From NCBI GenBank assembly GCA_017620205.1, contig JAFZQX010000035.1, positions 1 through 64,000 on the forward strand: a DNA stretch of 64,000 nt. The letters run 5' to 3'. The position numbers and the translations under genes are program-made. Of this stretch, positions 33,471-42,256 are shown in pieces. The DNA is from Clostridia bacterium (GTDB lineage Bacteria > Bacillota > Clostridia > UMGS1883 > UMGS1540). Below the pieces are notes generated by a model. The model was not told where the DNA came from. It did no database searches and worked only from the letters and a program-made list of their open reading frames with translations. Every line of letters begins with the position of its first letter. The first letter of the stretch is position 1.

Positions 33471-34061
33471 ATGATTTATGACGTAATTCTTGTTTTGTTT
33501 GTAATAGCAATGGCGTATTTCGGCAAAAAGCGCGGTCTTGTTAAAACGCTTATCGGGTTTTTATCGTCGATTATAGCGTCGGTACTCTCATATTTTCTTA
33601 CGCCGTTTGCTGTTGACGCGATCAAACCCACACAGTTTTATGAAAACCTTGTAAGCGGCATAGCGGAAAAGGTTTCGCCGGACGAAATAAACAGCAGCGC
33701 CGCGATGCCCGAAAATCTTTCGGACGCCGTAAAAAACGCGGGCGACAAGGCGACCTCGGTGCTCGCTGAACATATTGCGGCCATCTTAGTCGGAATAGCC
33801 GTATTTTTCATAATAATTGTACTGCTTAAAGTAATTATGTCACTGCTTACAAACGTATTTGAACTGCCCGTTTTAAAACAGATAAATTCCGTAGGCGGAT
33901 TTGTTTTCGGTTTGCTTCTTTCTTTGGTTTTGTTATATGTGGCATTTGCAATCTGGGGATGCACGACGGCGTTTGAAACGCCCGATGTTTTAAAAGAAAC
34001 ACAGCTTGCAAGGAGCATGTTTGAAAACAATCTGCTGATGATATTTTTTGTTCATTCATAA
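33471..34061 (+). CDS. CvpA family membrane protein
   Basis: About 196 aa. ATG 33471 lies 5 bases after GGTGG; the GTG at 33459 is less likely. Four membrane segments (~2-20, ~24-45, ~95-120, ~135-160) and the opening 'DVILVLFVIAMAYFGKKRGLV' fit the CvpA/colicin V production family. It may act in envelope or septum functions; the role in Clostridia is not defined. Confidence 0.85.
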   Translation: MIYDVILVLFVIAMAYFGKKRGLVKTLIGFLSSIIASVLSYFLTPFAVDAIKPTQFYENLVSGIAEKVSPDEINSSAAMPENLSDAVKNAGDKATSVLAEHIAAILVGIAVFFIIIVLLKVIMSLLTNVFELPVLKQINSVGGFVFGLLLSLVLLYVAFAIWGCTTAFETPDVLKETQLARSMFENNLLMIFFVHS

Positions 34062-34076
34062 AAGGAGAAATTTAAA

Positions 34077-34949
34077 TTGGATTATATTCAAAGAGCATTA
34101 ACAGGCGACGGCGCGATACGCGCCATAGCCGCAGTTACAACAGATATGACGGATAAGGCGCGCAAAATTCACGGTCTTTCAAAAACCGCGACTGCCGCGC
34201 TCGGCAGAACGCTTACCGCAGCTGCCATGATGGGCTGCTGCCTTAAAGGTGAGCGCGACAGCATAACCGTTCAGATAGACGGCGGCGGACCTATAGGCAA
34301 AGTGGTCTGCATAAGCGACAGCGAGGCAAACGTTAAAGGCTACGTTTCAAATCCGGAAGCGGAAGTTCCGCCCAAAAACGGAAAGCTTGACGTTGGCTCT
34401 CTTGTCGGGCATGACGGCTTTTTAGGCATCATACGCGACTTCGGCTTAAAAGAGCCGTATGTAGGAAAAGTTAAGCTTCAGACGGGCGAGATAGGCGACG
34501 ATATCGCAGCGTATTTCGCGCAGAGCGAGCAGATACCGTCTATTGTTGCTCTTGGGGTTTTGGTAAACCGCGATCTCAGCGTAAAAGCCGCAGGCGGTCT
34601 TATCGTTCAGGTTATGCCAAACGCGGAGGAGCGTCACATAGCGGCGCTTGAAAAAATGGTTTCGGAGATGCCCGCCATGACAAAAATAATATCGGAAGGC
34701 GCAACGCCCGAGGATATTATAGGCTATGCGCTTTCGCCTTTTGATTCATATACCATGAAGCGCTTTGAAACGGCGTATAAGTGCGACTGCTCCGAGGAAC
34801 GCATAGAAAAGGCGCTTATATCCCTCGGCAAAAAGGAGCTTTCCGACATTATAGAAAAAGAAGGCAAAGCGGAGCTTAAATGCCATTTCTGCAACAAGAA
34901 ATACAATGTTTCCGCAGACAGACTGCGCGAACTGTTGGAAGAAGCATAA
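34077..34949 (+). CDS. hslO: Hsp33 redox-regulated chaperone
   Basis: 290 aa, TTG start with AAGGAG 9 bases upstream. The N-terminal fold shows 'GLSKTATAALGRTLTAAAMMG' and 'GGGPIGKVV'. The C-terminal zinc site is 'KCDCSE...CHFCNKKY', the four Cys that release zinc on oxidation. It holds unfolding proteins under oxidative stress. Confidence 0.95.
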   Translation: MDYIQRALTGDGAIRAIAAVTTDMTDKARKIHGLSKTATAALGRTLTAAAMMGCCLKGERDSITVQIDGGGPIGKVVCISDSEANVKGYVSNPEAEVPPKNGKLDVGSLVGHDGFLGIIRDFGLKEPYVGKVKLQTGEIGDDIAAYFAQSEQIPSIVALGVLVNRDLSVKAAGGLIVQVMPNAEERHIAALEKMVSEMPAMTKIISEGATPEDIIGYALSPFDSYTMKRFETAYKCDCSEERIEKALISLGKKELSDIIEKEGKAELKCHFCNKKYNVSADRLRELLEEA

Positions 34950-34961
34950 CAATTATTTATG

Positions 34962-35006
34962 ATACCTCATACAATAAATAGAAACCATATTTATTGAGTG
35001 AGGTGT
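34962..35006 (+). promoter_or_regulatory. hairpin covering the ribosome binding site of the next gene
   Basis: CAATAAATA (34972-34980) pairs with TATTTATTG (34988-34996). Below an internal loop ATACCTCA (34962-34969) pairs with TGAGGTGT (34999-35006). The GAGGTG inside the 3' arm is the ribosome binding site for ATG 35011. The structure could limit translation or end hslO transcription. Confidence 0.5.
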
Positions 35007-35010
35007 TTAT

Positions 35011-36054
35011 ATGAAAACAAGACATTTTTTCGCAGGTGTGAATTCACCTTCCGGTTTTTATTCGCATTTTGACATGATAGCGCCCGATAAGGACTGCAAA
35101 AGGAAAATATATATAAAGGGCGGTCCGGGCACGGGCAAATCTTCTTTAATGAAAAAGATAGCGGCTTATGCTGCAGAAGAAGGATATGACACTGATGTGT
35201 TTCACTGCTCGTCGGACGCCGCATCGCTTGACGGCGTATATATCCCAAAGCTGAAAACCGCGGTTGTTGACGCTACCGCGCCGCACGGAGACGATCCCGA
35301 TTTCCCCGGCTTAAACGGTGGAATTTTCAATGCGGCGGCATATCTCCGCAGGGAAAGCTTAAAGGAGCATTACGGAGACATAATCCATTTTGCAAATTAT
35401 AAGAAAACCGCTTTTTCAAGAGCTTATGCTTATCTTTCGGCTGCGGCGCCGCTGCTTCAAAGCATTGAAAAATCATACCGTGAAAAGATGTATATGCACG
35501 GAGTTGAGATAGAGGCTCAGCGCACAATTTCAAAATATCTGCCGGATATAATAATGCCGAAGACGGGAAAACTGCGCAAGCTTTTTTTAAGCGCGGTGTG
35601 TCCCGAAGGCTATGTAAACTATCTGGATTCGGCTTTTTCGCCGCGAAACACCGTTACGGTAAAAGGCGCGGGCAGCCGCGATTTTTGCGGAAGGGTTTTA
35701 AACGCCGCGCTCTCGCGCGGCTTTTCGGCGGAAGCGTTTTACTGTCCTATGGCACCCGGGGCCGCGCCCGAGCACATTATAATTCCCGAGCTTAAAATTG
35801 CATTTACCACGTATAACCATTTCCACCACTTTCAGGGCGCCGATACAATTGATTTAAACGAATATACGGGCGGCGTTCCCGAAACGGCGGACGCTGACTG
35901 GCGTGAAGCGGAAAACCTTTTGCTTGCGGCGCAGACAGCGCTTTCGGATGCGCGCGCAGCGCATAAATGTCTTGAAGATTTTTACGTTCCGGCAATGGAT
36001 TTTGAGTCGCTTTCAAAAGACGCGGAAAAGATAATAGATTCAATATTTGAATAA
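35011..36054 (+). CDS. PRK06851-type P-loop ATPase of unknown role
   Basis: 347 aa. Walker A 'KGGPGTGKSSLM' lies at ~30-41. The protein looks like two related halves: the second has 'VKGAGSRDFCGRVLNAALSRG' at the matching position, so its P-loop is degenerate. 'HCSSDAASLDGVYIPKLKTAVVD' in half one matches 'YCPMAPGAAPEHIIIPELKIAF' in half two. The family occurs in sporulating and other Clostridia; no function is established. Confidence 0.7.
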   Translation: MKTRHFFAGVNSPSGFYSHFDMIAPDKDCKRKIYIKGGPGTGKSSLMKKIAAYAAEEGYDTDVFHCSSDAASLDGVYIPKLKTAVVDATAPHGDDPDFPGLNGGIFNAAAYLRRESLKEHYGDIIHFANYKKTAFSRAYAYLSAAAPLLQSIEKSYREKMYMHGVEIEAQRTISKYLPDIIMPKTGKLRKLFLSAVCPEGYVNYLDSAFSPRNTVTVKGAGSRDFCGRVLNAALSRGFSAEAFYCPMAPGAAPEHIIIPELKIAFTTYNHFHHFQGADTIDLNEYTGGVPETADADWREAENLLLAAQTALSDARAAHKCLEDFYVPAMDFESLSKDAEKIIDSIFE

Positions 36055-36069
36055 AAGGAGTTAAAACTT

Positions 36070-36858
36070 ATGAAAATATCGGACGTTTTGCTTAGACTTG
36101 AAAACTACGCGCCCATCCCTCTTGCGGAGGAGTATGACAACGTTGGCCTTATGGTTGGGGATGCGGACACAAGCTTTAAAGCGGCTCTCTTAACTCTTGA
36201 CGTGGATATAAACGTTGCGGAGGAGGCAAAGAAATGCGGCGCAAATCTTATAATAAGCCATCATCCGCTTATTTTCAGTCCATTAAAAAGAATAACTTCC
36301 GATACGGCAGAGGGACAGTGCCTTTTATATCTTATAAAAAACAATATCGCGGTGTACAGTGCGCATACAAATCTTGACAGCGCGGCAGGGGGTCTTAATG
36401 ACCTTCTGGCTGCGATACTCGGGCTTCAGGATGTATCGCCCCTGTCGGGAGAGGATACGGACACGGGCATTGGCAGAGTGGGCTGCCTGCCCGCACCGCT
36501 TACTATGGACGGACTCTCTCGCGATATTATGAAAAAGTTTGCGCTTCCCGCAGTTCGCTTTACGGGCGAGGGGGATGACCTTATATCGCGCGTTGCGCTT
36601 TGCACGGGCGGCGGAGCGTCGCTTATAGACGAAGCAGTTTCCGCTTTTGCGGACGTTTATATAACGGGCGATATAAAATACCACAACGCGAGAGAAGCCT
36701 GTGAGCGCGGCATAAACCTTATAGAGCTTTCACATTATGACTCCGAAATAATAGTAACGCGGCTTTTTAAAAGAATACTCGGCGACGATATTAAAACGTA
36801 TATTTCGGAAGCCAACAAAAATGTTTTCAGCACACTTGTAAATAACGGCAATTTATGA
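36070..36858 (+). CDS. Nif3-like dinuclear metal-centre protein
   Basis: 262 aa, start with AAAAGGAG. The metal ligands are in 'NLIISHHPLIF', 'AHTNLD' and, near the end, 'ELSHYDSEI'. 'AEEYDNVGLMVGD' is the standard opening. The ~100-residue insert found in some members is short here. These hexamers have been linked to GTP cyclohydrolase I-type or nucleotide functions, but the role is not settled. Confidence 0.9.
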   Translation: MKISDVLLRLENYAPIPLAEEYDNVGLMVGDADTSFKAALLTLDVDINVAEEAKKCGANLIISHHPLIFSPLKRITSDTAEGQCLLYLIKNNIAVYSAHTNLDSAAGGLNDLLAAILGLQDVSPLSGEDTDTGIGRVGCLPAPLTMDGLSRDIMKKFALPAVRFTGEGDDLISRVALCTGGGASLIDEAVSAFADVYITGDIKYHNAREACERGINLIELSHYDSEIIVTRLFKRILGDDIKTYISEANKNVFSTLVNNGNL

Positions 36859-36894
36859 TAAAATAATTTAAATACATAAAGGCGGGTGAATACT

Positions 36895-38421
36895 GTGATT
36901 TCAAAAGTAAAAAGCTCATGTCTTTTGGGACTTCAAGGGTATTTAATTGACGTTGAAAGCGACGTCTCACTCGGCCTGCCCGCTTTTGATATCGTAGGTC
37001 TGCCCGATACGGCGGTTAAAGAAGCGAGGGAAAGAGTCCGCGCGGCGATAAAAAACTGCTCGTTCGAGTTTCCTTCAAGACGTTATACGGTAAACCTTGC
37101 ACCTTCGGGCATCAAAAAAGAGGGTCCCGCGTTTGATTTGCCCATAGCCGTTTCAATTCTCGCGGCAACGGGGCAGATAAAGGGAAATCCCGAAGGATTT
37201 GTCTTCCTGGGAGAGCTTTCGCTTTCCGGCGAAGTGCGCCCCGTTCCGGGTGTTTTGCCCTGCGTTTTAAGCGCGAAGGAGCAGGGGATTAATAAATTTA
37301 TCGTTCCGTATGACAACAGAGAAGAAGCCGCCCTTGTATCGGACACTGAGGTTTACGGCGTTAAAACCCTTTTTGAAGCGGCGGAGTTTATCGAAGGCAA
37401 AGCAGATATTGAAAAAACGGTAGTTGACATAGAAAAAATCTTTTCGGAAACGAAAACATACCCGTTTGACTTTTCCGAGGTTCACGGTCAGTCAAACGTT
37501 AAAAGAGCGCTTGAAATAGCGGCGGCGGGCGGTCATAACTGCCTTATTGTGGGCTCGCCCGGCTCGGGTAAAACGATGCTCGCGCAGAGATTGCCCTCAA
37601 TCCTGCCCGATTTAACACCGGAAGAAGCGCTTGAAACAACGAAAATTTACAGTGTCGCAGGGCTGCTCAAAAACGGCAGTGCGCTTATAACGCAGAGACC
37701 TTTCCGCGCACCGCATCACAGCACATCAACCGTAGGTTTGGTCGGCGGCGGCACAACTCCGCACCCCGGTGAGCTTTCGCTCGCCCACAACGGTGTTTTG
37801 TTTTTGGACGAGCTGCCGGAATTTCACCGCGACGCGACAGAGATCATGCGCCAGCCGCTTGAAGACGGCAAAGTAAATATAACGCGAGCTTCGGGAAGCT
37901 TAACGTTTCCGTGCAAAACGATGCTTGTTGCCGCGATGAACCCGTGCAAATGCGGCTACTACGGCGACAGAAGCAGAAAATGCAGATGTACGGAAAGTGC
38001 GATACATAAGTATTTGTCGCGCGTAAGCGGGCCGTTGCTTGACAGAATAGATATTCAGACGGAAGCGGCGTCCGTTTCGTATAAAGATATGAAAGCACCT
38101 GCGGCGGAGAGCTCCGCGGAGATAAAAAAGCGCGTGCTGGGTGCCCGCATGATTCAATACGAAAGATACAAGGACGAAGACTTTTACTGTAACGCGGGTC
38201 TTTCGGGCAGTAAAATAGAAAAATACTGCACGGCGGAGCCCGAAGCGGAAAAGCTTTTAGCGGAAGCGTTTGACAGCATGAATTTAAGCGCGAGAGCGCA
38301 TACGCGCGTTTTAAAAGTTGCAAGAACTATAGCGGACCTTGAAGGCGCGGAGAAAATATCGGCGCTTCACATAGCGGAAGCTATTCAATACAGAAGCTTG
38401 GATAAAAAGTTTTGGGGATAG
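36895..38421 (+). CDS. comM: YifB/ComM family Mg-chelatase-like AAA+ ATPase
   Basis: About 508 aa; GTG 36895 is preferred over GTG 36886 because of spacing from AGGCGGG and the usual family start 'MISKVKSSCLLGLQG'. The N-terminal ChlI/Lon-like domain ('GLPDTAVKEARERVRAAIKN') precedes Walker A 'GSPGSGKTML', Walker B 'LFLDELPEF' and the Cys cluster 'NPCKCGYYGD'. ComM homologues are hexameric helicases that extend branch migration in natural transformation. The gene seems intact. Confidence 0.9.
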   Translation: MISKVKSSCLLGLQGYLIDVESDVSLGLPAFDIVGLPDTAVKEARERVRAAIKNCSFEFPSRRYTVNLAPSGIKKEGPAFDLPIAVSILAATGQIKGNPEGFVFLGELSLSGEVRPVPGVLPCVLSAKEQGINKFIVPYDNREEAALVSDTEVYGVKTLFEAAEFIEGKADIEKTVVDIEKIFSETKTYPFDFSEVHGQSNVKRALEIAAAGGHNCLIVGSPGSGKTMLAQRLPSILPDLTPEEALETTKIYSVAGLLKNGSALITQRPFRAPHHSTSTVGLVGGGTTPHPGELSLAHNGVLFLDELPEFHRDATEIMRQPLEDGKVNITRASGSLTFPCKTMLVAAMNPCKCGYYGDRSRKCRCTESAIHKYLSRVSGPLLDRIDIQTEAASVSYKDMKAPAAESSAEIKKRVLGARMIQYERYKDEDFYCNAGLSGSKIEKYCTAEPEAEKLLAEAFDSMNLSARAHTRVLKVARTIADLEGAEKISALHIAEAIQYRSLDKKFWG

Positions 38422-38467
38422 GGCTCGAAAAAATGCACAGACCGCATAAAGCTATGGAGATTAATAT

Positions 38468-38890
38468 ATGAATACAATATATAATTCAAAAAGTGTTAGT
38501 GAAACTGAGCGTTTTGCGGAAGAGCTTGCAAAAAAGCATACGCCTCCGCATACGTTTTGTCTGTCGGGCGATCTCGGTGCGGGAAAAACCGCGTTTACGC
38601 GCGGCATAGCTAAGGGATACGGGTACGAAGGCAGGGTTATAAGTCCCACTTTTACCATCATGAATATTTACGAAGGCGATACAAGTATTTATCACTATGA
38701 CCTTTACAGAATCTCGGACGAGGATGAGCTTTTTGACGCGGGATTTGAACTGCCCGACGGCTTAAATGTTGCGGTACTCGAATGGTATGATAATTTCGCT
38801 TATCTTTTTGAAGGCGATAATATAACGTTTGTAAAAATCACGCGTGTAGGTGATGATGAAAGAAATATTGAGGTGAGCGAGTCTGAATAA
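38468..38890 (+). CDS. tsaE: tRNA threonylcarbamoyladenosine biosynthesis ATPase TsaE
   Basis: 140 aa. P-loop 'GDLGAGKTAFTRGIA', 'SPTFTIMNIYEG', 'YHYDLYRI' and 'LEWYDN' are the family motifs. With TsaB and TsaD it makes t6A37 in tRNAs reading ANN codons. tsaB follows after ~93 bases; tsaD is not in the window. Confidence 0.95.
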   Translation: MNTIYNSKSVSETERFAEELAKKHTPPHTFCLSGDLGAGKTAFTRGIAKGYGYEGRVISPTFTIMNIYEGDTSIYHYDLYRISDEDELFDAGFELPDGLNVAVLEWYDNFAYLFEGDNITFVKITRVGDDERNIEVSESE

Positions 38891-38983
38891 ATTCAGACAG
38901 GAAAAAAGTAACAGTGAAGAAGTAATAAGTAAGGGCGAAATGCTATGCATTTTGTTTCTTTTGAAAGGAACGGGTAAAAGAAG

Positions 38984-39679
38984 TTGAAAATATTAGGGCT
39001 TGAGTGCAGCGCGGCTGCGGCGGGCGCGGCAATAGTTTCAGACGGCAAGCTGCTTTCCGAAGCTTATTTAAACATCGGCTTAACGCATTCCGAAACGCTT
39101 ATGCCGCTTATCGATACTGTATTAAACTTTGCAAAACTTGATATTTCCGATATAGATTTGTTTGCCGTATCAAACGGTCCCGGCTCTTTTACGGGACTGA
39201 GAATCGGCGTCGGCACAATTAAAGGCCTTGCCATGGGCCAAAACAAGCCCGTCTGCGGCGTATCTTCTTTAAAAGCACTTTGCTATAACGTAAAAAACGC
39301 TGAGGGCCTTATAGCGCCCATTATGGACGCGAGGCGCGGCGAGGTTTATAACGGTCTTTACAAATGGGACGGCGATACTCTCTGCGAGATAGAACCCATG
39401 CGCGCGATACCGGTAGATAAGCTTGCAATTGAGTGCTTTGAAGGCGCAACGTTTGTAGGCGACGGCGCGGCAGTTCATAAAGCGCGGCTGCGCGAGCTTT
39501 TGGGAGATAAAGCAAAATTTGCCCAGGACGCATTTATATATCAGCGCGCTTCATCTGTAGCAATGGCGGCGATAAACGAAAAAGAGGTAAACGCGGAAGA
39601 ATTACTTCCTGTTTATATAAGAAAACCACAAGCAGAGCGTGAGCTCGAAAACAAAATAAAAGGAGAGAATAAAGAATGA
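38984..39679 (+). CDS. tsaB: tRNA threonylcarbamoyladenosine biosynthesis protein TsaB
   Basis: 231 aa, TTG start with a weak site. 'LGLECSAAAAGAAIV', 'HSETLMPLID' and 'NGPGSFTGLRIGVGTIKGLA' mark the ASKHA-fold TsaB. It is the dimer partner of TsaD. Its stop overlaps the rpiB start (ATGA). A rimI gene often found behind it is absent. Confidence 0.95.
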   Translation: MKILGLECSAAAAGAAIVSDGKLLSEAYLNIGLTHSETLMPLIDTVLNFAKLDISDIDLFAVSNGPGSFTGLRIGVGTIKGLAMGQNKPVCGVSSLKALCYNVKNAEGLIAPIMDARRGEVYNGLYKWDGDTLCEIEPMRAIPVDKLAIECFEGATFVGDGAAVHKARLRELLGDKAKFAQDAFIYQRASSVAMAAINEKEVNAEELLPVYIRKPQAERELENKIKGENKE

Positions 39680-40116
39680 AAATTTCAATAGGTTGCGATC
39701 ACGGCGGTTATGAGCTTAAGATGGAGATTATAGAGCATCTCAAAGAGCGCGGCATCGAGGTAAAAGATTTCGGCTGCGGCGAAGGCGAAAAGTGCGACTA
39801 TCCCGATATAGCTTTCCCTGTTGCGGAGAGTGTTGCGGCGGGCGAAGCCGATAAAGGCATTCTCGTTTGCGGTACGGGTATCGGTATGAGCATTGCGGCA
39901 AACAAGGTAAAAGGAATCCGTGCGGCTGTAGTTGACCAGCCCACATCCGCAGGCCTTACAAAAGAGCACAACAACACAAACGTTTTATGTCTCGGCGGCA
40001 GAATCTCGGGCACCGTAATAGCGCTTGAAACGCTTGACGCTTGGCTTTATTCCGAGTATCAGGGCGGCCGTCATCAGGAAAGACTTGATAAGATAGCAGC
40101 ATACGAAAACCGTTAA
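39676..40116 (+). CDS. rpiB: ribose 5-phosphate isomerase B
   Basis: 146 aa. '[10 protein letters not shown]' at the start, catalytic Cys in '[15 protein letters not shown]' and '[13 protein letters not shown]' define the RpiB family. It interconverts ribose 5-phosphate and ribulose 5-phosphate in the pentose phosphate pathway. Confidence 0.96.
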   Translation: MKISIGCDHGGYELKMEIIEHLKERGIEVKDFGCGEGEKCDYPDIAFPVAESVAAGEADKGILVCGTGIGMSIAANKVKGIRAAVVDQPTSAGLTKEHNNTNVLCLGGRISGTVIALETLDAWLYSEYQGGRHQERLDKIAAYENR

Positions 40117-40136
40117 AACAGAAAGGATTTGTTTTT

Positions 40137-40595
40137 ATGAAATGTCCGTTTTGCGGCTTTACCGAAAGCCATGTTATCGATTCACGCCCCATTGACGACG
40201 GCGATTCCATAAGACGCCGCAGGGAGTGCGAAAAATGCGGAAAACGCTTTACGACTTATGAAAAAATCGAAAGCGTTCCGATAATGGTTATAAAAAAGAG
40301 TAAGGACAGAGAAGCTTTCTCGCGCGATAAGCTTTTATCAGGCCTTTTAAAGGCATGCGAAAAGCGCCCCGTGCCCACGGATAAGCTTGAAAACCTTGTA
40401 GACGAAATTGAAAATACTATTGCCAACACCTTGGAGAGGGAAATCACTTCGGAGCAGATAGGCGAGCTTGTTATGTCAAAGCTTAAAAATCTTGACGAGG
40501 TTGCATACGTTCGTTTCGCGTCCGTTTACAGACAGTTTAAGGATATAAACACGTTTATGGACGAATTAAACCGCTTGCTTACCGATAAAAATTAG
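40137..40595 (+). CDS. nrdR: transcriptional repressor NrdR
   Basis: 152 aa. A zinc ribbon ('MKCPFCGF', '[12 protein letters not shown]') is followed by an ATP-cone ('[28 protein letters not shown]'). It senses ATP/dATP and represses ribonucleotide reductase genes through NrdR boxes; no such genes are in the window. Its last 17 bases overlap the convergent small gene. Confidence 0.96.
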   Translation: MKCPFCGFTESHVIDSRPIDDGDSIRRRRECEKCGKRFTTYEKIESVPIMVIKKSKDREAFSRDKLLSGLLKACEKRPVPTDKLENLVDEIENTIANTLEREITSEQIGELVMSKLKNLDEVAYVRFASVYRQFKDINTFMDELNRLLTDKN

Positions 40596-40812
40596 GTGTA
40601 AACTTCATTATGAAGTTTTGTGCGGTGTTTTGAAGATATGTAAAGTCCATACTGTAATCTATTTCGTTTTTTACATACGCTGACGTCTCAGGAGAGTATG
40701 TTTTTAACAGGAATAAGATTCCGAACGCTAAAGCGGATAAAGCCGTGCGGATAAAAAAAGATTTCACGCGGCTTTTCCGCTTTTTCGGCTTTTTCATATT
40801 TTCTTCCGGCAT
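40579..40812 (-). CDS. small membrane protein of unknown function
   Basis: About 77 aa from ATG 40812 (AAAGGGG ~10 bases upstream); the longer frame to 40956 runs into the divergent decarboxylase gene and is not supported. A very basic N-terminus ('[11 protein letters not shown]') precedes one membrane segment (~22-40) and an outer tail of ~35 residues. It converges on nrdR. It may be the N-terminal anchor of a once longer protein. Confidence 0.5.
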   Translation of the reverse strand: MPEENMKKPKKRKSRVKSFFIRTALSALAFGILFLLKTYSPETSAYVKNEIDYSMDFTYLQNTAQNFIMKFTPNFYR

Positions 40813-40881
40813 AAAAAAGCATCCCCTTTCGGTATATACTATTATTCTATTGCTTGAAATATTATTAAAAGGTGAAAAAAC

Positions 40882-42207
40882 ATGGATACGCCTATATTTG
40901 ACGCCATAAAAAAATATAAAGAAAAAAAACCTCTCCGTTTCCATATGCCGGGGCATAAGGGAAAAGAGGAGCTTTTCGGCGAATACGCGAAAGAGCTTAT
41001 CTCCCTTGACGTAACCGAGCTTGATGAAACGGATAATTTAGCCGCGCCCCGCGGCGCTATTTTAAAAGCGGAAGAGGAAATATCAAAAGCGTTTTCCGCG
41101 GTGCGCAGCTTTATTCTGACGGGCGGCTCAACGCTCGGAAACCTTTCGATGATTTACGGTAATCTTAAATGCGGCGATAAAATTTTACTTGACAGAAACA
41201 GTCATCTTTCCGTTTTTTCGGCACTTGTGCTCTCGGGAGCAGATCCCATATATATAGGCGGCGGACTCTTCGACAAATGCGGCGCGCTTCGGCCGCCCTC
41301 TGCTGAAGAGGTGCTGAAAGCGGCAAAGGAAAATCCGGATGCCAAAGCAGTTTTTATAACGTCGCCAAACTCATTCGGAGTTTGCGCAGACCTTTTTGAA
41401 ATTTCAAAAATATGCAAAGAGAAAAACATGCTTTTACTTGTTGACGAAGCGCACGGCGCACACTTTGCGTTTCATAAAAAATTGCCTGAAACCGCAATGA
41501 AAAGCGGCGCGGATGCGGCGGTGCAAAGCTTTCACAAAACGCTGCCGGCTTTAACACAGACAGCCGTTTTGCATATCGGAAACGGAAAAATCAAGGAAAG
41601 CACAGAAAGGGCATTAAGACTTTTTCAGTCAAGCTCACCTTCGTATCTTTTAACGGCTTCCGCCGATTTTGCGCGCGCGTTTATGGATATTCACGGCAAA
41701 GAAAAGTTTGATGGTATAATAAATTTTTTGGAAAACAATATGCCGCAAAAAGCGCTTAAAAACGATGATATTTTGCGCCTTTGCATAAAGTGCGACGGCA
41801 GAAAGAGTGAAAATATTTTAAAAAGAGAAAATATAGTTCCCGAAATGTGCGGCGCGGGCTACGCCGTGTTTATAATAACCGCGGCAGACAGTATAAAAGA
41901 CATCGGTCGCCTTTTAAGTGTTATAAAAACGCTTCCCGCGTGGGACGGTGAGGATAAGTATTTCGGCATCTGTCCCAAACAGATAACGCCGCATGAGGCT
42001 TTTAACGCGCCTTTCCGCACAGCACCCTTTAAAGAGGCGGCAGGGAAAATCTCAAAAAACGCAATTTTCCGCTATCCGCCGGGAGTGCCCGTTGTAGCGC
42101 CGGGCGAGGAAATAACAAAAGACGCACTCGAATATATTGAAGCGTTTAAGAAAAAGGGCGATGTTTTTTCGGGCGTTACGGATATAATAGAAATATGCAA
42201 TATTTAA
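40882..42207 (+). CDS. Orn/Lys/Arg decarboxylase-family PLP enzyme
   Basis: 441 aa. The fold-type I signature is clear: 'HMPGHKGKEELF' at the start, 'TGGSTLGNLSM', 'LLVDEAHGAHFAFH' and the PLP lysine in 'QSFHKTLPALTQTAVLH'. The size fits the short Gram-positive (SpeA/YaaO-like) group, which makes agmatine or cadaverine, or works in related aminotransfer. The substrate cannot be told from sequence. A strong bidirectional terminator follows. Confidence 0.88.
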   Translation: MDTPIFDAIKKYKEKKPLRFHMPGHKGKEELFGEYAKELISLDVTELDETDNLAAPRGAILKAEEEISKAFSAVRSFILTGGSTLGNLSMIYGNLKCGDKILLDRNSHLSVFSALVLSGADPIYIGGGLFDKCGALRPPSAEEVLKAAKENPDAKAVFITSPNSFGVCADLFEISKICKEKNMLLLVDEAHGAHFAFHKKLPETAMKSGADAAVQSFHKTLPALTQTAVLHIGNGKIKESTERALRLFQSSSPSYLLTASADFARAFMDIHGKEKFDGIINFLENNMPQKALKNDDILRLCIKCDGRKSENILKRENIVPEMCGAGYAVFIITAADSIKDIGRLLSVIKTLPAWDGEDKYFGICPKQITPHEAFNAPFRTAPFKEAAGKISKNAIFRYPPGVPVVAPGEEITKDALEYIEAFKKKGDVFSGVTDIIEICNI

Positions 42208-42244
42208 AAAGCTGCGGCAGTTTTTGAACTGCCGCAGCTTTTTA
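42206..42244. terminator. bidirectional terminator between decarboxylase gene and aspS
   Basis: AAAAAGCTGCGGCAGTT pairs with AACTGCCGCAGCTTTTT across a 4-base loop, T-runs on both strands. Confidence 0.92.
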
Positions 42245-42256
42245 TGCGTTATTTTA

